Positions 1-6,176 of a stretch of 13,612 bases of DNA are shown here, piece after piece. A model generated the notes under the pieces. That model did not search any database. It worked only from the letters and a program-made list of their open reading frames with translations, and was not told where the DNA came from. The stretch is from positions 1 to 13,612 of the forward strand of contig CAZSAL010000059.1 of assembly GCA_964604825.1 (NCBI GenBank). Direction: 5' to 3'. Every line of letters begins with the position of its first letter. The first letter of the stretch is position 1. A program made the position numbers and the translations under genes. Source of the stretch: CAZSAL01 sp964604825 (GTDB taxonomy: Bacteria; Elusimicrobiota; Elusimicrobia; 2-01-FULL-59-12).

Positions 1-76
1 GCGCCCGTAGCTCAATGGATAGAGCATCTGCCTTCTAAGCAGGTGGTTGCAGGTTCGATTCCTGCCGGGCGCACCA
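1..76 (+). tRNA. tRNA-Arg (anticodon TCT), CCA encoded
   Basis: This is a complete cloverleaf that reads AGA codons. The acceptor strands gcgcccg and cgggcgc pair fully, with discriminator A at 73 and an encoded CCA at 74-76. The anticodon stem tctgc/gcagg closes the 7-base loop cttctaa, with anticodon TCT at 34-36. The T arm gcagg-ttcgatt-cctgc is perfect. It is the first of a closely spaced plus-strand tRNA cluster and the only member with a genomically encoded CCA. The gene begins at the first base of the window, so its promoter lies outside. Confidence 0.97.
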
Positions 77-87
77 TTTGGTTTTAG

Positions 88-161
88 GCGCCCTTAGCTC
101 AATTGGATAGAGCATCTGCCTTCGGAGCAGAGGGTTGTGGGTTCGAGTCCCTCAGGGCGCA
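88..161 (+). tRNA. tRNA-Arg (anticodon TCG)
   Basis: The acceptor strands gcgccct (88-94) and agggcgc (154-160) pair fully, with discriminator A at 161 and no encoded CCA. The anticodon stem tctgc/gcaga closes the loop cttcgga, with anticodon TCG at 122-124, which reads CGA. The T stem gtggg/ccctc contains one T-T mismatch (138 with 152), a small flaw not seen in its neighbours. It lies 11 bases after the first tRNA-Arg and is probably co-transcribed with it. Confidence 0.94.
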
Positions 162-174
162 AGATTGTTTCATC

Positions 175-247
175 GGGCCGCTAGCTCAATTGGTAGAGCA
201 TTCGCCTCTTAAGCGACAGGTTGCCGGTTCGATTCCGGCGCGGCCCA
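175..247 (+). tRNA. tRNA-Lys (anticodon CTT)
   Basis: The acceptor strands gggccgc (175-181) and gcggccc (240-246) pair fully, with discriminator A at 247 and no CCA encoded. The anticodon loop ctcttaa at 206-212 places anticodon CTT at 208-210, which reads AAG. The outermost anticodon-stem pair (201 with 217) is a T-C mismatch and the other four pair. The T arm gccgg-ttcgatt-ccggc is perfect. It is the third gene of the cluster. Confidence 0.96.
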
Positions 248-268
248 TGTTTTGATTTGAAAAGTATC

Positions 269-294
269 GGATCGGTGGCGGAATGGCAGACGCG
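269..294 (+). tRNA. Outer tRNA-Leu(TAG), 5' half (acceptor strand, D arm, base 26)
   Basis: This is the 5' part of a tRNA-Leu: acceptor strand ggatcgg (269-275), bases tg, D stem gcg/cgc (278-280 with 291-293), and G294 at tRNA position 26. It matches the 5' end of the complete tRNA-Leu at 348 in 24 of 26 bases. After base 294 the tRNA stops and unrelated sequence follows. The remainder resumes at 456. Its acceptor strand is the exact complement of ccgatcc at 505-511 and a poorer fit to the inner tRNA's 3' strand (one G-T wobble). The two halves therefore belong together. Whether the product is functional, spliced, or dead is not visible. Confidence 0.85.
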
Positions 295-337
295 TACCGT
301 TCCTATGAATAAATAATAGGTACGTACCGTCCATTAT

Positions 338-437
338 GCTCGTGTCTGGACCGGTGGCGGAACGGCAGACGCGCTAGCCTTAGGAGCTAGTGGGGAAACC
401 CGTGTAGGTTCGACTCCTATCCGGTCCAGCCACGAGC
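338..437 (+). repeat. 7-bp inverted repeat flanking the inner tRNA-Leu
   Basis: gctcgtg at 338-344 is the exact complement of cacgagc at 431-437. Between this stem and the inner acceptor stem, 346-347 (ct) can pair with 428-429 (ag), leaving one T-C mismatch at 345/430. The inner tRNA would thus sit on a nearly continuous helix that extends its acceptor stem. Confidence 0.75.
348..428 (+). tRNA. Inner tRNA-Leu (anticodon TAG), complete
   Basis: This is a complete class II tRNA. The acceptor strands ggaccgg (348-354) and ccggtcc (421-427) pair fully, with discriminator A at 428. The anticodon stem ctagc/gctag closes the loop cttagga, with anticodon TAG at 381-383, reading CTA and possibly other CTN codons. 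The long variable arm ggg-gaaa-ccc follows. The T arm gtagg-ttcgact-cctat contains one G-T pair. No CCA directly follows the discriminator. It lies wholly within the insertion that interrupts another tRNA-Leu with the same anticodon. The 5' third of the two tRNAs is nearly identical, but the anticodon, variable and T arms differ, so they are not a simple recent duplication. Confidence 0.95.
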
Positions 438-455
438 TAAAAATAGAACGGTACG

Positions 456-512
456 CAAGGCTTAGGACCTTGTGTCCGCAAGGACGTGCGAGTTCGACTC
501 TCGCCCGATCCA
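456..512 (+). tRNA. Outer tRNA-Leu(TAG), 3' half (anticodon arm to discriminator)
   Basis: This is the 3' part of the interrupted tRNA-Leu. The anticodon stem caagg/ccttg closes the loop cttagga, with anticodon TAG at 463-465. The variable arm gtcc-gcaa-ggac is intact. The T arm gcgag-ttcgact-ctcgc is perfect. The acceptor strand ccgatcc (505-511) is followed by discriminator A at 512. Every stem in this half is fully paired, and its acceptor strand is the exact complement of 269-275. There is no sign of sequence decay, so the interruption is either recent or tolerated. Confidence 0.85.
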
Positions 513-514
513 TT

Positions 515-543
515 TTGATAGTCCACTGGCAGACACATAAAGT
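515..543 (+). promoter_or_regulatory. Possible promoter for the tig operon
   Basis: TTGATA at 515-520 is followed after 17 bases by TAAAGT at 538-543, a fair -35 and a weak -10 for a housekeeping sigma factor. It lies just after the tRNA cluster and about 90 bases before the trigger factor start. Read-through from the tRNA promoter is an alternative, because no clear terminator is seen between 513 and 634. Confidence 0.3.
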
Positions 544-634
544 TTCGGTATGCGTTAAAATAATTTAAGGGAAGCTCGCCTGATGTTCAGCGGCAAATCC
601 TGTACCTGACTCTAATGAAAAGGAAACCAATGTA

Positions 635-1936
635 ATGGACACTCTGGAAAAATCTCTCCCGGCGAAAATTAAAGTGCTCAAAGAGGAACCCTGTGAAATG
701 ACATTCTCCATCGAGCTGCCGAAAGAAGAAGTCGCCAAAGAAACGGAATCTGTTTTCGGCGATATTCAGCGACGGGCCGCTCTTCCCGGTTTTCGCGCGG
801 GAAAAGCACCCATCGAATTAATCAAGCAGAATTTTGCCGAAAGAGCCCGTAAAACCGTTGTGGAAAATCTAGTCGGACGTCTTGCCGCCCAGGTCATCCG
901 CGAGCGCAAAATTCAGACGATAGACACGCCGCGCATTGAGAAACTGGAATTCGAGCCAGGGAAACAACTTAACTTCCACATGAAGGTGGAAAAAGACCCG
1001 GACATCAAAGCCAAAGATTACAAAGGGATAAAAATCAGCAAGAAGGATTCCAAGGTTACGGACGAAATACTGAACAAAGCTATTGCCGAACTGCAGGAAC
1101 GCAATGCCACTCTTGTCGCTTCTCAGGCATTGAAGGTGGAGAAAACTCATTTCGTGGTTATCGATTTTGAAGGTAAAATAGATGAAAAGACATTCCCGGG
1201 CGGGTCAGCCAAAAATTATCTTATTGACATGTCCACCCCCCAGACGATTCCAGGATTCAGCGATGGCATCCTGGGCGCAGCGGTAAATGAAAGCCGATCG
1301 GTAACGGTGACATTCCCTGCGGATTATCCCAAAAAGGAATTTTCGGGCAAACCGGCAGTTTTCGGCATAACAGTGAAGGAAATCAAGGAAAAAAAGCTGC
1401 CGGCGCTGGACGACGATTTTGCCAAAGATCTGGGATTAACCTCTTTTGCCGAACTTCAACAAAAGGTTCGGGAAAGCCTTTTGAGAGATCTCCAGGCAAA
1501 ATCCGACAAGGATGTTGAAGACCAGATTTTCCAGGCGCTCCTAGAGCACAACAGCTTTTCAGTGCCGCACGCGCTGGTGGAAGACAGGGTCCGGACGCTG
1601 ATACAGCGCGCCAAACAGTCCCTCCAGCGACAGGGACTCATGGCGCCGGACGATCCGAAAGCCGACGAAGTGCTTCATGAAAAGGTTCATCCTCAGGCGG
1701 AGAAAGACGTGCGGCTGTCCTATCTGCTGAAAGCGATCTCCTCGCAGGAAAAGCTTGATGCGTCAGAGGCGGACTTCGAGGAAATGAAGAAAAAGGCTCT
1801 CGCTGAGAGCAAGGATACCAAGACCGTTGAAAATTATTTCAACGAGCATTACCTGTCCATCAAGGCGTCGCTGACCGAAGGAAAGGTAATGGATTTTCTT
1901 AAAAACCAGGCGAAGATCAAAATGGTTGAAGCCTGA
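635..1936 (+). CDS. tig: Trigger factor (ribosome-associated chaperone, peptidyl-prolyl isomerase)
   Basis: Trigger factor binds the ribosome near the peptide exit and shields nascent chains. The protein is 433 residues, the usual length for the family. The N-terminal domain contains the ribosome-docking loop GFRAGKAP at residues 52-59. An FKBP-type isomerase domain spans roughly 165-250 (from VVIDFEGKID to VFGITVKEIKE). A long helical C-terminal domain follows, rich in charged residues. The ATG at 635 has an AAAAGGA ribosome site about ten bases upstream. An ATG at 630 meets a stop at once (ATGTAATG). It is the first gene of a block with clpP, clpX and lon, the classic arrangement linking folding of new proteins to ATP-dependent degradation. 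The stop is 15 bases before clpP. Confidence 0.96.
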   Translation: MDTLEKSLPAKIKVLKEEPCEMTFSIELPKEEVAKETESVFGDIQRRAALPGFRAGKAPIELIKQNFAERARKTVVENLVGRLAAQVIRERKIQTIDTPRIEKLEFEPGKQLNFHMKVEKDPDIKAKDYKGIKISKKDSKVTDEILNKAIAELQERNATLVASQALKVEKTHFVVIDFEGKIDEKTFPGGSAKNYLIDMSTPQTIPGFSDGILGAAVNESRSVTVTFPADYPKKEFSGKPAVFGITVKEIKEKKLPALDDDFAKDLGLTSFAELQQKVRESLLRDLQAKSDKDVEDQIFQALLEHNSFSVPHALVEDRVRTLIQRAKQSLQRQGLMAPDDPKADEVLHEKVHPQAEKDVRLSYLLKAISSQEKLDASEADFEEMKKKALAESKDTKTVENYFNEHYLSIKASLTEGKVMDFLKNQAKIKMVEA

Positions 1937-1951
1937 AAACTAGGAGGCAGC

Positions 1952-2560
1952 ATGGTCTCGTTAGTCCCCACAATTATTGAGAGATGGAATCAGGGTGCGG
2001 CGGTCGGTTATGACATTTTCTCGCGGCTTCTCAAGGACCGCATCATCTTCGTCGGCGGATATGAAGGCACTGTAACTACGGACTCCGCCAACCTGATTAT
2101 TGCGCAACTGTTGTTCCTGGAAGCGGAAGATCCTGAAAAGGAAATAAACCTCTACATCAATTCCCCCGGAGGCATGGTGACCGCGGGACTCGCCGTATAC
2201 GACACCATGCAGTACATCCGCTGTCCAATCACAACAATCTGCATGGGCATGGCCATGTCCTTCGGCGCAGTGCTGCTTGCGGCAGGCAGCAAGGGAAAGC
2301 GCTTCGCGCTGCCCCATTCCAGAATCATGATCCATCAGCCCCTCATTCACGGAGAAGGGCTTTCCGGGCAGGCGACAGACATCGCAATTGAAGCGCGGGA
2401 AATCATCGACACAAAGAGGCGTCTCAACGAAATCATCGCCAAACATTCCGGACAGACGCTGGAAAAGGTTACTACCGATTCCGAACGGAATTTTTATCTT
2501 TCGGCGGATGAAGCCAAAACCTACGGCCTTATTGATGAGGTAATAGTGAGGAAAAAATGA
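1952..2560 (+). CDS. clpP: ATP-dependent Clp protease proteolytic subunit ClpP
   Basis: ClpP forms the barrel-shaped serine peptidase that degrades proteins unfolded by ClpX or ClpA. The protein is 202 residues. The oxyanion segment SPGGMVTAGLAVYD is at 71-84. The nucleophile Ser103 lies in MAMSFGAVLLAAG, and the catalytic His128 in RIMIHQP. In the third-acid motif, where E. coli has TERDRFLSA, this protein reads SERNFYLSA, so the usual Asp is Asn180. An Asn at this position is known in Listeria ClpP1, so activity is possible but may be altered or depend on partners. A strong AGGAGG site at 1942-1947 precedes the ATG. The stop overlaps the clpX start (ATGA), indicating coupled translation and matched amounts. 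Confidence 0.96.
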   Translation: MVSLVPTIIERWNQGAAVGYDIFSRLLKDRIIFVGGYEGTVTTDSANLIIAQLLFLEAEDPEKEINLYINSPGGMVTAGLAVYDTMQYIRCPITTICMGMAMSFGAVLLAAGSKGKRFALPHSRIMIHQPLIHGEGLSGQATDIAIEAREIIDTKRRLNEIIAKHSGQTLEKVTTDSERNFYLSADEAKTYGLIDEVIVRKK

Positions 2561-3810
2561 CCTCTTCCATACCAAAGGATCCTAAAGAACTGTTTCACTG
2601 CATCTTCTGCGGCAAGGGCAAACGCGAAGGGTTGCGTTTGATCGGCGGTCAAGGCACTTACGTTTGCGAGGAATGCATCCGCAATTCTTACCAGCTGCTC
2701 AATAAAATTACGGAAGAAGATGAACGCCGCTCTCCGCGAGCGGTGCCAAAGCCTGCGGAAATCAAAAAGGTTCTGGACGATTATGTCGTTGGCCAGGAGC
2801 ATGCCAAACGCATATTGTCGGTAGCCGTTTACAACCACTACCGCCGGATGGAAATCGCCAGCATGCCCCAGGATGTGGAGCTTCAGAAATCCAACATTCT
2901 TCTCGTCGGCCCTACCGGAACGGGGAAAACTCTGCTGGCGCAGACACTGGCCAGGATGCTTCATGTTCCTTTCGCGATCGCCGACGCCACAACTCTCACT
3001 GAAGCAGGCTACGTGGGTGAAGATGTGGAAAATATCATCCTGCGCCTGCTGCAGAACGCAAATTTTGACGTCAAGCGCGCCGAGCGCGGCATTGTCTACA
3101 TCGATGAGATAGACAAGATCTCTCGGAAAACGGATTCCCCCTCCATCACCCGCGACGTTTCGGGCGAAGGCGTTCAGCAGGCTCTTCTGAAGATCCTTGA
3201 AGGGACGGTCGCTTCCGTGCCGCCGCAGGGAGGGCGCAAGCATCCCCAGCAGGAATATATCCAGGTAAATACTACGCACATTCTGTTTATTTGCGGCGGA
3301 GCTTTTGAAAGCCTGCCGAAACTGATCGAAAACCGCATCGGCAAGGGCGGGCTCGGGTTCGGCGCGGAAGTCAAGCCCAAGCAGGAAAAACGTGTGGGAG
3401 ATATTCTCAAGCACATTCAGCCGCAGGACCTGATCCGCAACGGGCTTATCCCGGAACTTGTCGGGCGCCTGCCGATCGTGGCCACATTGGATGATCTGGA
3501 TGAAAAAACGCTGGTTCAGATACTCACCGGGCCCAGGAACGCTCTCGTCAAGCAGTTCAAGAAAATGTTTGAACTGGAAAGCGTGGAGCTGGCCATAACG
3601 CCGGAAGCGCTTCGCGCAATAGCGCGCCTGTCGCTCAAACGCGGTTCGGGCGCACGCGGTCTGCGGGCAATTCTCGAAGACGTGTTGCTTGACGTCATGT
3701 ACGAACTGCCGGAACAGCCGAATCTCGAACGCTGCATCATCGACGAAAATGTCGTTCTCAAGACGTATCCGCCTATCCTCAGATTCAAGGAAGAGCAACA
3801 AATAGCCTGA
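2557..3810 (+). CDS. clpX: ATP-dependent unfoldase ClpX
   Basis: ClpX is the hexameric AAA+ unfoldase that feeds substrates to ClpP. The protein is 417 residues. The N-terminal zinc-binding domain has Cys15, Cys18, Cys37 and Cys40. Walker A GPTGTGKT is at 118-125, the pore loop GYVG at 151-154, and Walker B VYIDEID at 180-186. The second pore loop RKH is at 227-229. The ClpP-docking loop reads LGF at 266-268, where E. coli has IGF. The sensor-2 region GSGARGLRAILE is near the C-terminus. The start lies in the ATGA overlap with clpP and has TGAGGA just upstream. The stop shares one base with the lon start (TGATG). The intact docking loop indicates that it pairs with the adjacent ClpP. Confidence 0.97.
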   Translation: MTSSIPKDPKELFHCIFCGKGKREGLRLIGGQGTYVCEECIRNSYQLLNKITEEDERRSPRAVPKPAEIKKVLDDYVVGQEHAKRILSVAVYNHYRRMEIASMPQDVELQKSNILLVGPTGTGKTLLAQTLARMLHVPFAIADATTLTEAGYVGEDVENIILRLLQNANFDVKRAERGIVYIDEIDKISRKTDSPSITRDVSGEGVQQALLKILEGTVASVPPQGGRKHPQQEYIQVNTTHILFICGGAFESLPKLIENRIGKGGLGFGAEVKPKQEKRVGDILKHIQPQDLIRNGLIPELVGRLPIVATLDDLDEKTLVQILTGPRNALVKQFKKMFELESVELAITPEALRAIARLSLKRGSGARGLRAILEDVLLDVMYELPEQPNLERCIIDENVVLKTYPPILRFKEEQQIA

Positions 3811-6176
3811 TGCTTCCCGAAAACACTCTCGCACGCCAGGCCCCCCTTTCCGGGGTTTTTCCGTTCCTCCCGGTCCGGGATATTGTGGTTTTCCCCCACA
3901 TGGTGCTGCCGCTTTCCGTAGGCCGGGAAAAAAGCGTCAAAGCCCTGGAAAAGGCGATGGCAGCGCACCACATGGTATTCCTCGCCGCCCAGCGTAAAAT
4001 TCAGACTGAAGATCCTCAAAAAGACGACATTTTCCCTATCGGCACTATCGCTGAAATTCTCCAGCTTCTCAAAATCCCCGACGGCACGCTGAAAATTCTG
4101 GTGGAGGGCCGGGCCCGCGGCCGCCTGCGCCATTTTTTCTCCCGGGAAGGAAACTTTGTCGAAGTTGAAGTTGAGCGTCTGGATGAAATTGCCCCTCCTA
4201 CTCCGGAGATGAAGGCTCTCATGCGCCAGTGCGCGCAGCTTTTTGAACAGTACGTAAAGCTCAATCACCGCGTTCCCTTCGAGATAGCCGTTGCAGTGAA
4301 TGCCATCGAAGAACCCGCCCGTCTCGCCGACACTGTTGCCGCCAATATGCTCATCAAAATCAGCGACAAACAATTTCTCCTGGAAATCGTTGATCCGAAA
4401 GAACGCATGGAGAGGCTGATTGAAGGCCTCAATTCGGAAATAGAAATCCTGAACATCGAGCGCAAGATACAGACGCGCGTACGCACCCAGATAGAAAAAT
4501 CTCAAAAAGAATACTACCTCACCGAACAGATGAAGGCCATTCAGAAGGAACTGAAGCAGAAAGACGATTACGCCAAGGAACTCGACGAACTGCGGGAAAA
4601 AATCAAAACGGCAAAAATGTCTAAAGAAGCCACGGAAACCGCCGAAAAGGAAGTTTCCCGCCTGGAAAAGATGATGCCTTTTTCCCCCGAAGCTACGGTC
4701 GTCCGGACCTATCTTGACTGGATGTTGAGTCTGCCCTGGTCGGTCACGACAAAGGACAATCTCGATCTGGCCCGCGCCTCGAAGATTCTGGACGAGGACC
4801 ATTACGGCCTGGAGAAGCCTAAAGAGCGCATGCTTGAATACCTGGCGGTATTGAAGCTGGTTAAAAAAATCAAAGGTCCGATTCTTTGCTTTGTCGGTCC
4901 TCCCGGCGTGGGAAAGACTTCGCTGGCGCGCTCGATTGCCCGGGCGCTTCAGCGCAATTTCGTTAAGTTGTCTCTCGGCGGCGTCCGGGACGAGGCGGAA
5001 ATTCGCGGCCACCGGCGCACCTATATCGGATCGCTGCCAGGCCGCATCATCCAGTCGATGCGCAAGGCAAAGTCTAAAAACCCCGTTTTCCTGCTTGATG
5101 AAATCGATAAAATGGGCATGGACTGGCGCGGAGATCCTGCTGCCGCGCTTCTGGAAGTGCTTGATCCGGAGCAGAATTCTTCCTTCGTCGATCATTTCCT
5201 GGACATTGAATTTGACCTCTCGGAAGCGCTTTTCATCTGTACCGCCAATACACTGCACAATATTCCTCCATCGCTGGCCGACCGGCTGGAGGTAATCCGG
5301 TATTCCGGCTATACGGAAGAAGAAAAATTCCACATCGCTTCCAATTACCTGATCCCCAGGCAGATGAGCCAGCACGGCCTTACGGCGGACATGGTCGGCA
5401 TGGACGAATCCGCCATTCGAGCCGTCATCCGCGATTACACGCGTGAGGCGGGCGTACGCAATCTGGAACGCCAGATCGCAATGCTTTGCCGCAAGACGGC
5501 CAAAATCCTGGTTTCCGACTCAAACGAAAAGGTGACTATAACGGAAAAAACCATAGGCAGTCTTCTGGGCGTTCCAGAATTTTCCCGGGAGAAGGCCGCG
5601 GAAAACGGCACGGGCGTGTCTACGGGCCTGGCCTGGACCGAGCATGGAGGCGAAATTCTTGCCATCGAAGTGGCGCGCATGCCCGGAAAAGGAAAACTTA
5701 TGCTCACCGGGAAACTCGGCGAAGTTATGCAGGAGTCTGCGCAGGCGGCGATGTCATTCATCCGCGCGCATGCGAAACAGTGGGATCTGAAGGAATCCGC
5801 TCTTAAAAATCAGGACTATCACATTCACGTCCCGGAAGGCGCAACGCCAAAAGACGGTCCTTCTGCGGGCACCGCCATTACCGCCGCCCTTCTAAGTTCG
5901 ATGACAAACCGGCCGGTGAAAAAAGGGATTGCCATGACAGGCGAAATCACCCTGCAGGGGCGGGTGCTTCCCATCGGCGGGCTGAAAGAAAAGGCTATAG
6001 CCGCCTACCGGGAAGAAATTCATACAATACTGTTCCCGCAGGGGAATATTAAAGATCTGGAAGAGATACCTAAAGACGTCAAAGACCACGTCAAAATGAT
6101 TCCTGTGAAGCACATGGGCGAAATCCTGCCCCTCATATTCGGGAAAAACGGCAAAAACAGAAAGGAGCAGCCATGA
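3810..6176 (+). CDS. lon: ATP-dependent protease Lon
   Basis: Lon is a self-contained AAA+ protease degrading misfolded and short-lived regulatory proteins. The protein is 788 residues, typical of the LonA type. The N-terminal LON domain begins at FPFLPVRDIVVFPHMVLPL. A charged helical or coiled region spans roughly 200-300. Walker A GPPGVGKT is at 363-370 and Walker B FLLDEID at about 427-433. The C-terminal peptidase domain has the Ser-Lys dyad: Ser685 in KDGPSAGT and Lys728 in GGLKEKAIAA. The ATG overlaps the clpX stop by one base, and no strong ribosome site is close to it, so translation is probably coupled to clpX. The end overlaps the next gene in an ATGA. No heat-shock promoter is visible within the coding overlap. 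Confidence 0.97.
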   Translation: MLPENTLARQAPLSGVFPFLPVRDIVVFPHMVLPLSVGREKSVKALEKAMAAHHMVFLAAQRKIQTEDPQKDDIFPIGTIAEILQLLKIPDGTLKILVEGRARGRLRHFFSREGNFVEVEVERLDEIAPPTPEMKALMRQCAQLFEQYVKLNHRVPFEIAVAVNAIEEPARLADTVAANMLIKISDKQFLLEIVDPKERMERLIEGLNSEIEILNIERKIQTRVRTQIEKSQKEYYLTEQMKAIQKELKQKDDYAKELDELREKIKTAKMSKEATETAEKEVSRLEKMMPFSPEATVVRTYLDWMLSLPWSVTTKDNLDLARASKILDEDHYGLEKPKERMLEYLAVLKLVKKIKGPILCFVGPPGVGKTSLARSIARALQRNFVKLSLGGVRDEAEIRGHRRTYIGSLPGRIIQSMRKAKSKNPVFLLDEIDKMGMDWRGDPAAALLEVLDPEQNSSFVDHFLDIEFDLSEALFICTANTLHNIPPSLADRLEVIRYSGYTEEEKFHIASNYLIPRQMSQHGLTADMVGMDESAIRAVIRDYTREAGVRNLERQIAMLCRKTAKILVSDSNEKVTITEKTIGSLLGVPEFSREKAAENGTGVSTGLAWTEHGGEILAIEVARMPGKGKLMLTGKLGEVMQESAQAAMSFIRAHAKQWDLKESALKNQDYHIHVPEGATPKDGPSAGTAITAALLSSMTNRPVKKGIAMTGEITLQGRVLPIGGLKEKAIAAYREEIHTILFPQGNIKDLEEIPKDVKDHVKMIPVKHMGEILPLIFGKNGKNRKEQP

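Larger units (their letters stand above)
295..455 (+). other. 161-bp insertion inside tRNA-Leu, itself carrying a complete tRNA-Leu
   Basis: This segment separates the two halves of the outer tRNA-Leu between tRNA positions 26 and 27. Removing it restores a normal leucine cloverleaf. The exact edge can slide by two bases because CG occurs at both 293-294 and 454-455, which could be a short target duplication. The insertion holds an inverted-repeat arm at each end, a 5-bp hairpin (302-306 with 316-320), the palindrome ggtacgtacc at 319-328, and the inner tRNA at 348-428. There is no reading frame of note and no transposase. It is far too short for a group I intron, and it does not sit in the anticodon loop where bacterial tRNA-Leu introns are known. 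It could be a non-autonomous mobile element, a novel intervening sequence, or a recombination product. Confidence 0.75.
292..456 (+). repeat. 11-bp inverted repeat bordering the tRNA-Leu insertion
   Basis: gcgtaccgttc at 292-302 is the exact reverse complement of gaacggtacgc at 446-456. The repeat spans both insertion edges, taking in two bases of the D stem and the first base of the anticodon stem. In RNA it would form an 11-bp helix bringing the two tRNA halves together. The core cgtaccgt also occurs at 323-330 in direct orientation, so the 3' arm has two possible pairing partners. Confidence 0.85.

Noticed and set aside
295..455. Group I intron in tRNA-Leu
   Set aside because: The interruption is not in the anticodon loop, is much too short, and I see no group I core pairing.
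526..560. Possible third tRNA-Leu remnant (tggcagac followed by cggtatgcg)
   Set aside because: Only an 8-base match to the D arm plus a loose match to the repeat arm. No paired stems or T arm can be found, so chance is the simpler reading.
2521..3834. Antisense open frame (437 codons) opposite clpX
   Set aside because: It mirrors clpX almost exactly, lacks domains and a ribosome site, and is a shadow of the sense gene.
3516..5375. Long antisense open frame (619 codons) across clpX and lon
   Set aside because: It lies opposite two certain genes, has no recognisable domain, and arises from codon bias in the sense strand.
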